Shown one piece after another: positions 1 through 8,789 of a DNA stretch of 64,000 nucleotides; the stretch's first letter is position 1; each line of letters opens with the position of its first letter. The notes under the pieces were generated by a model that was given only the letters and a program-made list of their open reading frames with translations, was not told the origin of the DNA and did no database searches. Location of the stretch: the NCBI RefSeq assembly GCF_024700075.1, contig NZ_JAJONE010000004.1, positions 136,697-200,696 of the forward strand, read 5' to 3'. The position numbers and the translations under genes are program-made. Source of the DNA: Hymenobacter sp. J193. Lineage in GTDB: Bacteria > Bacteroidota > Bacteroidia > Cytophagales > Hymenobacteraceae.

Positions 1-477
1 GAAAAGCAGGTTCAGGGCAATGGCCGAGCCAATAACCTCGGCCAGGTCGCAGGCGGCGATGGCAATTTCGCAGAGCACCCAGAGCACCATGGCTACGGGC
101 TTGGAGTAGTGGTCGCGGCAAGCCTGGGCCAGGTCGCGGCCCGTGACGATGCCCAGCTTGGCCGCCAGGTGCTGCAGCAGCATGGCGAACAGGTTGGAAA
201 TTAAAATCACAGACAGCAGGGTGTAGCCGTAGCGCGAGCCGCCGGCCAGGTCGGTGGCCCAGTTGCCGGGGTCCATGTAGCCCACGGCCACCATCAAACC
301 GGGCCCCCAGAAGGCAAACAGCTTGCGCCAGAACGAGGCGCTGGCCGGCGGCACCTTGATGGAAGCGTACACTTCGCGCAGCGAAGGCGCGTTGCGCGGC
401 TTGCGCCAGCCGGGCTCGGCGGCGACCGGGGCCGGCGTTACCGGCAGCGGCGCCGGGGGCATGAGTAAAGTTTCCAT
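1..477 (-). CDS. mntH: Nramp-family divalent metal (Mn2+/Fe2+) transporter, N-terminal part
   Basis: The reading frame is open to the left edge, so only the first 159 residues are present. After a proline-rich cytoplasmic N-terminus come the Nramp hallmarks: a [16 protein letters not shown] stretch, in which the DPGN motif of helix 1 supplies metal ligands, followed by further hydrophobic helices. Nramp proteins import Mn2+ or Fe2+ across the inner membrane with protons. The start is the ATG at 475-477; two inverted-repeat boxes lie 37-75 bp upstream and fit metal-dependent repression. The family call is firm; which metal it carries is inferred. Confidence 0.93.
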   Translation of the reverse strand, partial: METLLMPPAPLPVTPAPVAAEPGWRKPRNAPSLREVYASIKVPPASASFWRKLFAFWGPGLMVAVGYMDPGNWATDLAGGSRYGYTLLSVILISNLFAMLLQHLAAKLGIVTGRDLAQACRDHYSKPVAMVLWVLCEIAIAACDLAEVIGSAIALNLLF

Positions 478-513
478 AGCAGGAGGGATAGGGTGAGCCG
501 GCAAGGTACAATA

Positions 514-551
514 TTTAGGCTGCCCTAAATATTTATTTAAGGTAGCCTAAA
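514..551. promoter_or_regulatory. Tandem DtxR/MntR-like operator boxes upstream of the Nramp gene
   Basis: A perfect inverted repeat TTTAGG-CTGC-CCTAAA lies at 514-529 and a near copy TTTAAGGTAGCCTAAA at 536-551, 22 bp apart. TTTAGG...CCTAAA boxes are typical of DtxR/MntR-type metal repressors upstream of Nramp genes. Position and symmetry are seen directly; the regulator is not in the window. Confidence 0.7.
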
Positions 552-636
552 TACTCATTTTGCTGCTCAATGGTTTGCCTACTCGCTAAGAAATGGTTTG
601 CGTCAGGATAGCCCCTGCGAAACCGTCCAGTTGGTA

Positions 637-665
637 TTTTGCCGGAAAGCTGGTTTCCGGCAAAA
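637..665. repeat. Perfect 12-bp inverted repeat (hairpin) in intergenic region
   Basis: Arms TTTTGCCGGAAA (637-648) and TTTCCGGCAAAA (654-665) are separated by 5 nt. With A/T tracts on both sides of a GC stem it could act as a bidirectional terminator or as an operator. Apart from this, the metal boxes (514-551) and the repeat at 818-843, I see nothing coding between 478 and 916. Confidence 0.6.
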
Positions 666-817
666 CAGCACGGCTTTTAAGTATGTAGTTGACGTTTGCT
701 GCCTGCTTGTGGCCGAGTCTGTTGTCTCATCGCGTCCCGACGACAGGGCCGAACGCCAGCGAAACCAGAGCCCCTGGCATGGTACCCACTCTTTATGAGC
801 TCATCCTCGCTGAGTTT

Positions 818-843
818 GGCCTTGGTTAAAAGTTTGGTACAAA
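818..843 (+). repeat. 26-bp dispersed repeat, copy A
   Basis: A 26-bp sequence starting GGCCTTGGTTAAAAGTTT recurs in inverted orientation at 9259-9284 with 2 mismatches. A shorter 15-bp match (GCCTTGGTCAAAAGT) lies at 11346-11360. The copies at 818 and 9259 face each other with GGCC outermost and are both flanked by GAGTTT (812-817 and 9285-9290). They could be ends of a mobile element or solo IS ends. Confidence 0.6.
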
Positions 844-916
844 AGATACTGTGATGGCAAGCAAGGGCTAGGCCGCATTTATTTATCTTCGACTTCCTCA
901 AGGAGGGCGTGCGCGT

Positions 917-2002
917 TCATCCTGTGTAGCCTCGGCTCACTTCTGTGGCCGGGGCTATTTCATGTCTGCTCTGGTGGGCCGTGGGATAGTCGGGATTATA
1001 CGCTTGATCGTTTTTCCAGAGCGAGTAGCAGAGCACGAGCAGTTTGCGCATGACAGCAATGACGCCCGGCTTGCCGCTGGGGTGACGCGTACGCAAACGG
1101 GCATAAAAGGCGATTTGCCGCGGGTTATGGCGCAGGCTGCTGAGCGCGGGCAAATAGAGCGCCGTGCGCAGGCGCGTGTTGCCGCGCTTGGAAATGCGGG
1201 TGGCATGCGCCGAGAGGCCGCTTTGCCGCTGCACCACGTCCAGGCCGGCATAGGAAGCGAGTTGACGCTCATTCTCGACCAGGGCAAAGCCGCTGGTTTC
1301 GGCTACCACGATGATGGCTGTCGTCAGCCCAATGCCGGGAATGCTCGTCAACTGCGTCAACTTGCGCGCCAGCTCCGGCTCGGCCGCCAGCAGTTCCGTC
1401 AGGTCCTGGTCCAGCGCTGCCAACTGCTGCAGGATAAGTTGCTGCTGGGCCGCCAGGCGTGCCAATGTTCGGCTATCGGGCTGGTAGCTATGCTGGTAAG
1501 CATGTACGCGGGCTTTGAGCTGCGCCCCTTGCTTGGTCAGCACCTGCCGCTCGCGGGCCAGGGCCCGCAGCTGCCGCAGCGCCGGCGTGGGCGGCTGCCA
1601 GGCAGGCAGCGCCCGCTCCAGACCCAACCGGCAGAGCAAGCGCGCGTCCAGCTGGTCGGTCTTGCTTTTGAGTTCCGTGCTGCGGGCAAAATGCTTCACC
1701 TTATTGGGCAACAGCACGCTGAGTAGCTGCTGCTGATCGGCTAAAAAGTACGCTAGCTCCTCGTAGTAGACGCCGGTGGCTTCGACCACAAACCACAGCG
1801 GAACGGCAACCGCTTGCTGCCGGGCCACCCAGCTGAGCAGGCTGGCAAAGCCGCCCAGCGTGTTTTCAAAGGTAGTTTCCTTGCCAAAGAGCAACTGCTG
1901 GTGGCCGTCCACCTGGCCAAAGCAGGCGACAAAGGAGCTCTTGGCAATGTCGATTCCGACAACGTACTTGAGCGGGGGAATCAGGGGTTTTGCGGAGGGC
2001 AT
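917..2002 (-). CDS. IS110-family transposase (DEDD recombinase)
   Basis: This 361-residue protein has the two-domain layout of IS110 transposases. An N-terminal RuvC-like DEDD domain opens with VGIDIAKSSF. The C-terminal Transposase_20 domain contains LTSIPGIGLTTA, then ASYAGLDVVQRQSG, then the serine-bearing ISKRGNTRLRTALY stretch. Length is normal for the family, so the enzyme looks intact. IS110 elements move without conventional terminal inverted repeats, guided by a structured bridge RNA encoded next to the gene; the 5' flank (2003-2330) is the candidate here. Element boundaries could not be set from this single copy. Start is the ATG at 2000-2002. Confidence 0.95.
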   Translation of the reverse strand: MPSAKPLIPPLKYVVGIDIAKSSFVACFGQVDGHQQLLFGKETTFENTLGGFASLLSWVARQQAVAVPLWFVVEATGVYYEELAYFLADQQQLLSVLLPNKVKHFARSTELKSKTDQLDARLLCRLGLERALPAWQPPTPALRQLRALARERQVLTKQGAQLKARVHAYQHSYQPDSRTLARLAAQQQLILQQLAALDQDLTELLAAEPELARKLTQLTSIPGIGLTTAIIVVAETSGFALVENERQLASYAGLDVVQRQSGLSAHATRISKRGNTRLRTALYLPALSSLRHNPRQIAFYARLRTRHPSGKPGVIAVMRKLLVLCYSLWKNDQAYNPDYPTAHQSRHEIAPATEVSRGYTG

Positions 2003-2330
2003 TGGGCAAGCAGTAAGCAGATTAAACCATCAGCCGGCCAGGGTTTTGCCACAACTTGTCTCGTACAAATACGGGATACCCGCACGCGGCTTAGGTTCCC
2101 TCCATACTGTGCAGTCTTCAGGCAAAACGGAAGCAGGGCACGCTTTCTTTGTAGCAACGTCAAGGCCGCAGCCGCGCGTTTGGTTAAACGTGGTGACCCT
2201 GCTTCCTGCGCCAGCTGCCCTTCACCGAAAGGCATCGCAATCATACGAGTTAAACGAGTGGGGGCTTCTGTGCGGGCTAGACGCAACCGGCAACGTGTTG
2301 CTCCCTTAATCGCCTGTCGGAACTAAGTTT
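2003..2330 (-). ncRNA. Candidate IS110 bridge RNA region upstream of the transposase
   Basis: The 402-bp gap between the transposase start and tetR has no convincing gene. It shows strong pairing potential: GGAAGCAGGG at 2129-2138 is exactly complementary to CCCTGCTTCC at 2197-2206, and a shorter CGTTT/AAACG stem lies inside that loop around 2178-2190. IS110-group elements are known to encode a bridge RNA in the flank 5' of the transposase gene. Boundaries, strand and function here are inferred. Confidence 0.4.
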
Positions 2331-2346
2331 TGGACCGAACGGTTCT
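2331..2346. promoter_or_regulatory. Putative TetR operator upstream of tetR
   Basis: TGGACCGAACGGTTCT is a partly palindromic 16-mer. A close copy, TGGACCAAACAGTCCT, precedes the MBL-fold gene at 3007-3022 (12 of 16 identical). Paired copies before the regulator and its neighbour are the usual arrangement for autoregulated TetR proteins. Confidence 0.6.
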
Positions 2347-2404
2347 TAATCGTAACTTGCCGGCCCAAAGTCAGTCCAGCCCGCTTTGCTCACCTCACCA
2401 GCTA

Positions 2405-2986
2405 ATGTCACGTCCCCAGGAATTTGATACCACGGAAGCGCTGCACCAGGCCATGCGGGCGTTCTGGCGCAAGGGCTACGAGGCGACTTCCCTGACCGAT
2501 TTGCTGGCCGCCACGGGCCTGAGCAAAAGCAGCCTCTACGCCACCTTTGGGGGCAAGCGCGACTTGTTCCTTGCGGCTTTTGACGCCTACCGGCAGGCCC
2601 GGGCCCGCGACGCACACCGGGTGCTGCAGCAGCAGCCCGCCCGCCGGGCCATCGAGACCTTTTTCCACTCGCTGTTTGCCGACGTCAATTCAAACGAACC
2701 CTTGCTGGGCTGCATGAGCATCAACCAAGCGGTGGAACTGGCCCCGCACGACCCCGCGGTGCGGCAACGAGTGGTCGAGGACTTGCAGCAGATGGAGGAA
2801 GTATTGACCCAAGCGATTGAACGTGGCCAGCAGGATGGCTCGGTGGCCAGCCCGCGCCCGGCCCGGGAGCTGGCCCGGCTCCTGGTGTTGGCTTTCCCCG
2901 GCTTGCAGGTCATGGCCCGGGCGGGTTATCGCCGCCAGCAGCTGGACGACGCGCAGCAGCTCCTCTTTACCTGTCTGGACAGGTAG
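2405..2986 (+). CDS. TetR/AcrR-family transcriptional repressor
   Basis: The N-terminal helix-turn-helix is clear: a FDTTEALHQAMRAFWRKG lead helix, then ATSLTDLLAATGLSKSSLY, then the FGGKRDLF turn typical of TetR proteins. The C-terminal ligand/dimer domain is about 130 residues long with no recognisable ligand signature. The start is taken at ATG 2405, which gives a normal 193-residue protein beginning MSRPQEFD; an upstream in-frame start would place coding sequence across the operator. It sits directly upstream of the MBL-fold gene in the same orientation, with an operator-like 16-mer before each gene, so it probably represses itself and that hydrolase. Confidence 0.93.
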   Translation: MSRPQEFDTTEALHQAMRAFWRKGYEATSLTDLLAATGLSKSSLYATFGGKRDLFLAAFDAYRQARARDAHRVLQQQPARRAIETFFHSLFADVNSNEPLLGCMSINQAVELAPHDPAVRQRVVEDLQQMEEVLTQAIERGQQDGSVASPRPARELARLLVLAFPGLQVMARAGYRRQQLDDAQQLLFTCLDR

Positions 2987-3006
2987 CTCTTTTTTTTGCC
3001 TTTTAC

Positions 3007-3022
3007 TGGACCAAACAGTCCT
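3007..3022. promoter_or_regulatory. Putative TetR operator upstream of the MBL-fold gene
   Basis: TGGACCAAACAGTCCT has GGAC/GTCC arms and matches the 16-mer upstream of tetR at 2331-2346. It lies 21 bp after the tetR stop and 26 bp before the hydrolase start. Confidence 0.6.
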
Positions 3023-3048
3023 GAATTTTTCACTTTACCCCACTTCTC

Positions 3049-3518
3049 ATGCAGCTTCAACTGGTTCGCCACTCAACGCTTCGCCTGGACTACGCCGGCG
3101 TTAAATTTCTCATTGACCCCATGTTCGCCGACCAGGGCGTCTTCCCCGGGCTGCCCGGCACCCCCAACAGCCACCTGAGCAACCCCACCGTTGGCTTGCC
3201 CGGCCCGGTGCAGGACTACACGCAGGTCGACGCCGTGGTGGTCACCCACACCCACTTCGACCACTGGGACGAGGCCGCCAGTGCCCAGTTGCCCAAGCAC
3301 CTGCCCGTCTTCACCCAGCACGCCCAGGACCAGGCGCTGATTCGCTCGCAGGGCTTCACCGATGTGCGCCTGATTCAGGGCGCTACTTTCAACGGCGTTT
3401 CGCTGACCCAGACGCCGGGCCAGCACGGCAGCGACGCCGTCATGGCGGTTGCGGGGGAAATGCTCGGGCAGGTTTCCGGCGTGGTGTTTACGCATCCCGA
3501 GGAGAAGACGCTCTACAT
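3049..3518 (+). pseudogene. MBL-fold metallo-hydrolase, 5' part, interrupted by a Tn3-family transposon
   Basis: This part encodes the first 156 residues of an MBL-fold hydrolase (UlaG/YfiP-like, L-ascorbate-lactonase superfamily). It has an N-terminal RHSTLRLDYAGVKFLIDPMF stretch, the zinc-site motif THTHFDHWDE and a PGQHGS segment. The frame runs into the transposon after the TAC codon of CTCTACAT and stops within the terminal repeat. The rest of the gene resumes at 8828. Removing 3519-8822 and one TACAT copy restores an uninterrupted 255-residue protein across the junction (TLY|IAGDTVW), so the gene was intact until the insertion. It is now presumably inactive. Confidence 0.9.
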
Positions 3519-3557
3519 GGGGTTCTTTTAGCAAGTGGACATAATTCTACGCTAAGC
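3519..3557 (+). repeat. Left terminal inverted repeat of the Tn3-family transposon
   Basis: A 39-bp repeat beginning GGGGTTCTTTTAGCAAGTGG. It differs from the right end (8784-8822, inverted) only at positions 14 (C/T) and 28 (T/C). TACAT precedes it. Confidence 0.97.
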
Positions 3558-3580
3558 CAGGTAAGCTCAGCAGTTGGCAT

Positions 3581-4981
3581 TCATTTACTGGGCGTAAAAT
3601 TTGTTTTAGTGCAGGGGGTCATTGTCTGCACGTAGAAAATACCATCGAAGAAATTGGGCCAATTCGCATACTGCGTTTGGTGCCGGATGCCTTGCATGGC
3701 AAAATACTCGGGCGGTTGGCCCACGAGTTGCGCCCGTAACGGTTGGAAATCCAGGAAGCCATAGGCCAGGTTAGCAGGTAGCCAGCTTTCCAAACTGTTT
3801 TTAACAGGTGGGCTTAGCGCAGTAGCCGTTGCGGCAACCGTGCGCTGGCTGCTGCCCATACGAGAGATAAAGCCGACGATATACGTTTGCTGACGATTGT
3901 GCGGGAGGTCCATGAATACCTGTCCCATGGGATGCAACGCCTCGTTATCGGCGCGCAGTTGCGCTTGCTCAGCGGGGGTGAACCGAGACTGCACCAAGTA
4001 GTCGCTCCCCCGGCCTTTCACTAGGTGGGCACTGGCGGCCCACACGATGATTTTTTCGTTCTTGAACTGCGTATTGGCTAACCAGTCTAGGTTCGCGGCC
4101 ATCTGGGCATCGCGCACATTGTAGGTGGCCGTGCGGTCCTCCGTGTACACCGCGCTTTCCTGCGCAAGGGCATAAAGATTGCGCAGGAGCAGCCGGTTAA
4201 ACGCTTCGGCGGGCGTGCCGTCGGTCACTGGCAATTGCGCCGTGAGGGTATCCAGACACGTTTCAAAACGCCTTAATTTGCCTCTTTTATCCTTAATAGC
4301 CTTAATAGCCCGTGCCTTATCTGGATTATCCAAATCCAGCTTCCCGGTGATGAAATTGCTGGACACCAGCAGCGTGTCTAAAAAGGGCCGAAAGAAATGC
4401 CGGTAAGTGGTGGTCTGCAGAAAGGGCAAGCGGTGGTGCACTAAGTAAGTGTGGAAATAAGTTGGAAACTGTTGTCGACTGTAGTCCGAGTAGAGTTGAT
4501 TGTCAAAGCCGGTGATACGCAGGGGACGTGCGCTGCGCGTAGTATGGGGCACGTACTCGTACAACAAATGGTCACATTGCTGGCAGCCAGCCCAGTAGGG
4601 GTGAATAGTGGTGTGCAAAAAGGCTGCCTGCCGGTCAGCCGCCGTGGCTACCTGCTCCCAGCCGTGATTTAGCGCAAACAGGTCGCCCTCAAAGGCGAGT
4701 ACCGTGAAGGCCTTCTGCTCATGCAGGTAGCGCACCAGCCGACTTTTGGCCAAGAAGGTCGCGCCATCTCCATGGTCCTGCTCCCCCAGCATCACAATGC
4801 GGGCCTCGCCGATGGCCTGTCCTACCACGGCTAAATCCGCGTTGTCGTTGTAGTCGGGCTGAATGGAAACAATAGGGGCCACGTGCGCTTGCACATACTT
4901 TTTGACCCGCGATTGCGCCTTTCCTGGCAGACTAAACAACCCGAGTAGGGTAATGAGTGGCAGGTAACGAAGCGGTAGCAT
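3581..4981 (-). CDS. Erythromycin-esterase-family protein (transposon passenger)
   Basis: The 466-residue product (start ATG 4979-4981) has a signal peptide (LPLRYLPLITLLGLFSLPGKAQS) followed by an erythromycin-esterase (EreA/EreB) type domain. Recognisable blocks are IVMLGEQDHGDGATF, in which the His and Glu correspond to the family active site, then VLAFEGD, RDAQMAANLDWLA and IIVWAASAHLVKG. Ere enzymes hydrolyse the macrolide lactone ring, but many family members have unknown substrates and a predicted exported form is not the classical cytosolic EreA. It lies inside the transposon just after tnpR in the same direction, so it is cargo. Macrolide resistance is therefore possible but unproven. 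An upstream in-frame extension would reach the tnpR stop and has no support. Confidence 0.85.
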   Translation of the reverse strand: MLPLRYLPLITLLGLFSLPGKAQSRVKKYVQAHVAPIVSIQPDYNDNADLAVVGQAIGEARIVMLGEQDHGDGATFLAKSRLVRYLHEQKAFTVLAFEGDLFALNHGWEQVATAADRQAAFLHTTIHPYWAGCQQCDHLLYEYVPHTTRSARPLRITGFDNQLYSDYSRQQFPTYFHTYLVHHRLPFLQTTTYRHFFRPFLDTLLVSSNFITGKLDLDNPDKARAIKAIKDKRGKLRRFETCLDTLTAQLPVTDGTPAEAFNRLLLRNLYALAQESAVYTEDRTATYNVRDAQMAANLDWLANTQFKNEKIIVWAASAHLVKGRGSDYLVQSRFTPAEQAQLRADNEALHPMGQVFMDLPHNRQQTYIVGFISRMGSSQRTVAATATALSPPVKNSLESWLPANLAYGFLDFQPLRAQLVGQPPEYFAMQGIRHQTQYANWPNFFDGIFYVQTMTPCTKTNFTPSK

Positions 4982-5068
4982 AAGGAAAAAGTGAGTTTCT
5001 AGAGAATCAGATACCTCGCGCAGCTGGCTAGTTGCACCTCGGCACCTTCCATGAGCCAGGGGAAGCAA

Positions 5069-5671
5069 TTAATTGCCAGACACGGGTGGTAACTGCCCCG
5101 TGGGGACCCCCAAGTGGGCGAGGTAACGGTAAATGGTGGCGCGGCCCACGCCGAGGAGCTGGCCGATTTCGGCTACGGTCTTGTCCTGCTGCAGGTAGAG
5201 GGTCTTCGCCGCCTGGGCTTTGGAGAGGGCCTCCTTCGACAGCCCCTTGGGCCGGCCGCCCTGCCGGCCGCGGGCGCGGGCCGCCGTCAGTCCCGCCTTG
5301 GTTCGTTCGCGGATGATGTCGCGCTCAAACTCGGCCAGCGAGGCAAACAGGTTAAACATGAGCCGGCCCTGGGCCGTGGTCGTGTCCAGGTGGTCCTGCA
5401 GGCTGACGAAGTGCACCCCCTGGTCCTGAAACCCGGTCACCAACGCGACCAGGTCCTTGAGCGAGCGGCCCAGCCGGTCGAGTTTCCAGACCACGAGCGT
5501 ATCGCCGGGCCGCAGCCGGGTCAGCAGGTGCTGCAGGGCCGGGCGTTCTTTCACCGAGGACACTTTCTCCTGGGCCACCTCCACGCAGCCGTAGGCCTGC
5601 AAGGCATCGGTCTGCAGGTGTAGGTGCTGGTCGGAGGTACTCACGCGGGCATAGCCGAAAATCATCGCCAT
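5069..5671 (-). CDS. tnpR: Tn3-type serine resolvase/invertase TnpR
   Basis: A 200-residue serine recombinase. The catalytic domain begins FGYARVSTSDQ with the nucleophilic Ser, followed by VVWKLDRLGRSLKDL with the conserved arginines and ASLAEFERDIIRERTKAGL, the long E helix. A C-terminal helix-turn-helix (KTVAEIGQLLGVGRATIYRYL) binds res. It resolves the cointegrate formed during replicative transposition. The ATG at 5669-5671 gives MAMIFGYARVS; an upstream TTG is possible. It is divergent from tnpA across a 154-bp gap that should hold res. Confidence 0.95.
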   Translation of the reverse strand: MAMIFGYARVSTSDQHLHLQTDALQAYGCVEVAQEKVSSVKERPALQHLLTRLRPGDTLVVWKLDRLGRSLKDLVALVTGFQDQGVHFVSLQDHLDTTTAQGRLMFNLFASLAEFERDIIRERTKAGLTAARARGRQGGRPKGLSKEALSKAQAAKTLYLQQDKTVAEIGQLLGVGRATIYRYLAHLGVPTGQLPPVSGN

Positions 5672-5825
5672 TATTCTCAAGAAGTCAATGGGGGCGAAGA
5701 TAGCGAGCCGTTGATTGGTGAGAACAGGAAATGAGACAATCTTTGGTAGCTTTTCGACTCGTCAGAAAGCCGAAGCGGGTGGGCCGCTAAAACGGCCGTT
5801 TCGCGAGACACCTTTTTGCCGCCCC
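5672..5825. other. Probable res resolution site between tnpR and tnpA
   Basis: The gap between the divergent tnpR and tnpA starts is the usual place for the res site of Tn3-family elements. A palindrome AAACGGCCGTTT occurs at 5790-5801. Resolvase subsites I-III could not be delimited by eye. Confidence 0.45.
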
Positions 5826-8789
5826 ATGCCCGCTACCTTTCTCTCCGAGGCCGAGCGCCTCCGCTACCAGCAGTTGCCCTCCTCCGTGCCGGAAGGCGCG
5901 TTGCGCCAGCACGGCCAGCTGTCGGAGGCCGACCAGCACCTGCTACGCGGGCAACGCCGGGACGTCAACCGGCTCGGGTGCGCCGTGCAGTTGGTCGTGC
6001 TGCGCGTGTTCGCCCACTTGCCCGAGCGCTGGTGGACGCAGGTGCCCGCCGTCCTACTCGACTTTGTGGCGGTACAACTGGCTGTGGATGCCGGCGTATT
6101 TTCCGCCTACGGCCAGCGCGAGGCCACCGTGTACGAACACTTTCAACAGGTACTCGGGCACCTGGGCTGGCGGCGCTGGCAGCCACTGCTCGATACGCCG
6201 GTGCTGGAAGCGTGGCTGCTGGAGCAGGCGCTTGCGCACGACCAGGAGCGGGTGCTGCTGGAACTGGCCTGCCAACGACTGCGCCAGCAGCAGTTGGTGC
6301 GCCCGTCCGTAGTGGAGCTGGAGCGCCTGATTGGCTCGCTCGTGGAGCAAGCGCACACGGAAACGTACCGTCGGCTGGCCCCGGTGCTCACGCCCACCGT
6401 GGAGGCGCAGCTCGATGCCCTGCTCGTGGTGGAGGACCCGGAGCGGCGCACCCGCCACGGCTGGCTCCTGCAGCCGCCCACCCGCAGCACGCCGGCCACC
6501 ATCCGCGCCACGCTGGACAAGCTGCGCTTTTTGCGGGCGCTGGGGGCGGGCGAGTGGAACCTGGCGGCCCTGCACCCGAACCGGCAAAAGCGGTTGGCGG
6601 GCCTGGCCCGCCACCGCAGCAACCAGGCGCTGCAGCGCCTGGCCCCGGCCAAGCGCTACCCGCTGCTGCTGGCTTTTGGCCGCGAGATGCTGCTCGAACT
6701 CACCGACCTGGTGCTGAAGATGGCGGACGAATACTGGGAAACGGCCCTGGCGCGGGCGCGCCGGGAAATGGAGGAGTACCAGCGCGCCACGGCCCGCGCC
6801 AAAGACCAGGTGCTGGCCACGCTGGGCCACGCCGTGGGCCTGCTGCTCGACGAAGCGCACGTGCCCGGGGAAGACCTGCGGGCGCAGATTTACGCCCGCG
6901 TCCCCCGGGCCGAACTGCAGCAGGCCCTGGCCACCGCCCAGGCCCTGACGCAGCCCGCCAAGCGCTCCTACCTGGAGTTTCTCGAAGCCCATTACGCGGC
7001 CATCAAGCGCTTTTCGGCCCCGCTGCTGGCCGACCTGGACTGGGAGAACGCCTTCACCGGCGACGACTTCTTCGCCGCCCTGCTGGTGGTGCGCGACTTG
7101 CTGACCGGCACCCGCCGCCAGTTGCCGCCCCAGCCGCCCCGGGCGTTTATGGCACCGGCCTGGCAGGCGTTTGTGGGCGCGACGGGTGGGCCGCTTTCGG
7201 TGCCGGCCTACGCCCTGAGCGTGCTGGCCACCCTGCGCGAGCGGTTGCGCTCGGGGGACGTGTACGTGCGCCACTCCCGCAAACACGCCAGCCTGGACAG
7301 CTACCTCATTCCGCTCAACCAATGGCCCGCGCTGCGGGCCGACGCCTGCGCCCAGCTGGGCTTGCCCGCCGTCCCAGTGCAGCAATTGGACGACCACCTG
7401 CACGAGTTGGAAGGGCACCTGCCGCGCATGGAGCAGATTCTACGGGAAGGCGGCGACATCCGCCTCAACGCGCAAGGCGAATTGGTGGTGACCCCGCTCG
7501 CCGCGGCCGAGGTGCCGGTCTCCGCCCAGGAATTGGCCGCGCAGGTCGGCCAGCGCCTGCCGCTGGTGGAACTGAGCGAGCTGCTGGGCGAAGTGGATGC
7601 CTGGACCGGCTTCTCCCGCGTACTCCTGGGCCCCGAGCCGGTGGCGGCGCAGCGGGCGCTGCTCTACGCCGCGCTGCTGGCCGCCGCGTGCAACATCCCG
7701 CTCACGGACATGGCCCGCAGCACCGCCCTGGACTACCAGGCCCTGTGGTGGGTGGCCAGCAACTACCTGCGCGAAGACGCGCTCAAGCAGGCCACCACGT
7801 GCCTGGTCAATTACCAGTACCGCCAGCCATTGGCCGCGGCCTGGGGCGGTGGAACGCTTTCCTCGTCCGATGGGCAGCGCTTTCCCGTGCGCGGCCACGT
7901 GCGCGCCGCCCGGGCGCTGCCGCGCTACTACGGCTACGGCCAGGGGCTCACCTTTTACACCCACACGGCCGACCAGTATTCGCAGTTCGGCAGCCGGGCG
8001 ATTGCCTCCACCGTCCGCGACGCCACCTACGTGCTCGACGAGGTGCTGGGCAACGAAACGGAGCTGCCCCTGCTCGAGCACACCACCGACACGCACGGCT
8101 ACACCGACCTGGTCTTTGCCCTGTTCGATTTGCTGGGCCTGCGCTTCTCGCCCCGGCTGCGCGATTTGAAGGACCAGCGCCTGTGCAAAATCCAGGGCCG
8201 CGACCTGGTCTACCCCTCCCTAAAATTCACGGCCCGCTTCCACCCCGAATTCGTGCGCCGCCACTGGGACGAGCTGCTACGCGTGGCCGCCTCGTTGAAG
8301 TTGGGCTACGTCACCTCCTCGCTGCTCATCAGCAAGCTGCAGGCCTACCCCCGGCAGCACCAGCTCACCACACTGCTGCAGGAATACGGCCGGCTGCTGA
8401 AAACCAACTTCATCCTGCGCTACCTGCAAAGCCAGCCGCTGCGCCGCCGCATCCACGCCCAGCTCAACAAAGGCGAGCAGCTGCACGCGCTGCGCAGCTG
8501 GCTCTGGTTCGGCGGCGACGGGGCCCTGCGCCGCCAGCAGGACGAGCAGCAGCAGGAAACCGTGCGCTGCCTGAACCTGCTCACCAACCTGGTCGTGGTC
8601 TGGAATACCCGGTATATGCAGGAAGTGGTCGCCCAGCTGAGGCGTGAAGGGGAAGCAGTCGCTGCCGAAGACCTGCGTTTCCTCTCGCCGGCGCGCTACC
8701 GGCACATCAATCGCCTCGGGCGCTACTCGTTCCTGCCCGACGAAACCGGGCTCCTGGCCGGACTACGGCCATTAAGAACCGGCGCTTAG
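5826..8789 (+). CDS. tnpA: Tn3-family transposase TnpA
   Basis: This 987-residue DDE transposase has the standard Tn3 TnpA length when started at ATG 5826 (MPATFLSEAERLRYQQLP); an in-frame ATG at 5715 would add 37 residues that do not look family-like. The N-terminal DUF4158 DNA-binding region is followed by the DDE_Tnp_Tn3 domain, with SSSDGQRFPV, YYGYGQGLTFYTHTADQYSQF and the later TTDTHGYTDLVFALFDLLG and RLRDLKDQRL blocks. It mediates replicative transposition through the 39-bp repeats; its stop codon falls within the right repeat. No frameshift is seen. Confidence 0.97.
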   Translation: MPATFLSEAERLRYQQLPSSVPEGALRQHGQLSEADQHLLRGQRRDVNRLGCAVQLVVLRVFAHLPERWWTQVPAVLLDFVAVQLAVDAGVFSAYGQREATVYEHFQQVLGHLGWRRWQPLLDTPVLEAWLLEQALAHDQERVLLELACQRLRQQQLVRPSVVELERLIGSLVEQAHTETYRRLAPVLTPTVEAQLDALLVVEDPERRTRHGWLLQPPTRSTPATIRATLDKLRFLRALGAGEWNLAALHPNRQKRLAGLARHRSNQALQRLAPAKRYPLLLAFGREMLLELTDLVLKMADEYWETALARARREMEEYQRATARAKDQVLATLGHAVGLLLDEAHVPGEDLRAQIYARVPRAELQQALATAQALTQPAKRSYLEFLEAHYAAIKRFSAPLLADLDWENAFTGDDFFAALLVVRDLLTGTRRQLPPQPPRAFMAPAWQAFVGATGGPLSVPAYALSVLATLRERLRSGDVYVRHSRKHASLDSYLIPLNQWPALRADACAQLGLPAVPVQQLDDHLHELEGHLPRMEQILREGGDIRLNAQGELVVTPLAAAEVPVSAQELAAQVGQRLPLVELSELLGEVDAWTGFSRVLLGPEPVAAQRALLYAALLAAACNIPLTDMARSTALDYQALWWVASNYLREDALKQATTCLVNYQYRQPLAAAWGGGTLSSSDGQRFPVRGHVRAARALPRYYGYGQGLTFYTHTADQYSQFGSRAIASTVRDATYVLDEVLGNETELPLLEHTTDTHGYTDLVFALFDLLGLRFSPRLRDLKDQRLCKIQGRDLVYPSLKFTARFHPEFVRRHWDELLRVAASLKLGYVTSSLLISKLQAYPRQHQLTTLLQEYGRLLKTNFILRYLQSQPLRRRIHAQLNKGEQLHALRSWLWFGGDGALRRQQDEQQQETVRCLNLLTNLVVVWNTRYMQEVVAQLRREGEAVAAEDLRFLSPARYRHINRLGRYSFLPDETGLLAGLRPLRTGA

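Noticed and set aside
598..901. Short open frames on both strands before the IS110 gene
   Set aside because: No conserved features or plausible start context; the stretch contains a hairpin and a dispersed repeat instead.
962..1726. Open frame of 254 codons opposite the IS110 transposase
   Set aside because: Lies wholly antisense to a clear transposase and has no domain features.
5672..5825. Extended start of tnpA at 5715
   Set aside because: The extra 37 residues do not resemble TnpA and would cover the expected res site; ATG 5826 gives the standard length.
5816..8647. A 943-codon open frame overlapping tnpA in another frame
   Set aside because: Alanine/arginine/proline-rich translation with no family pattern; it is a by-product of the high-GC tnpA codons.
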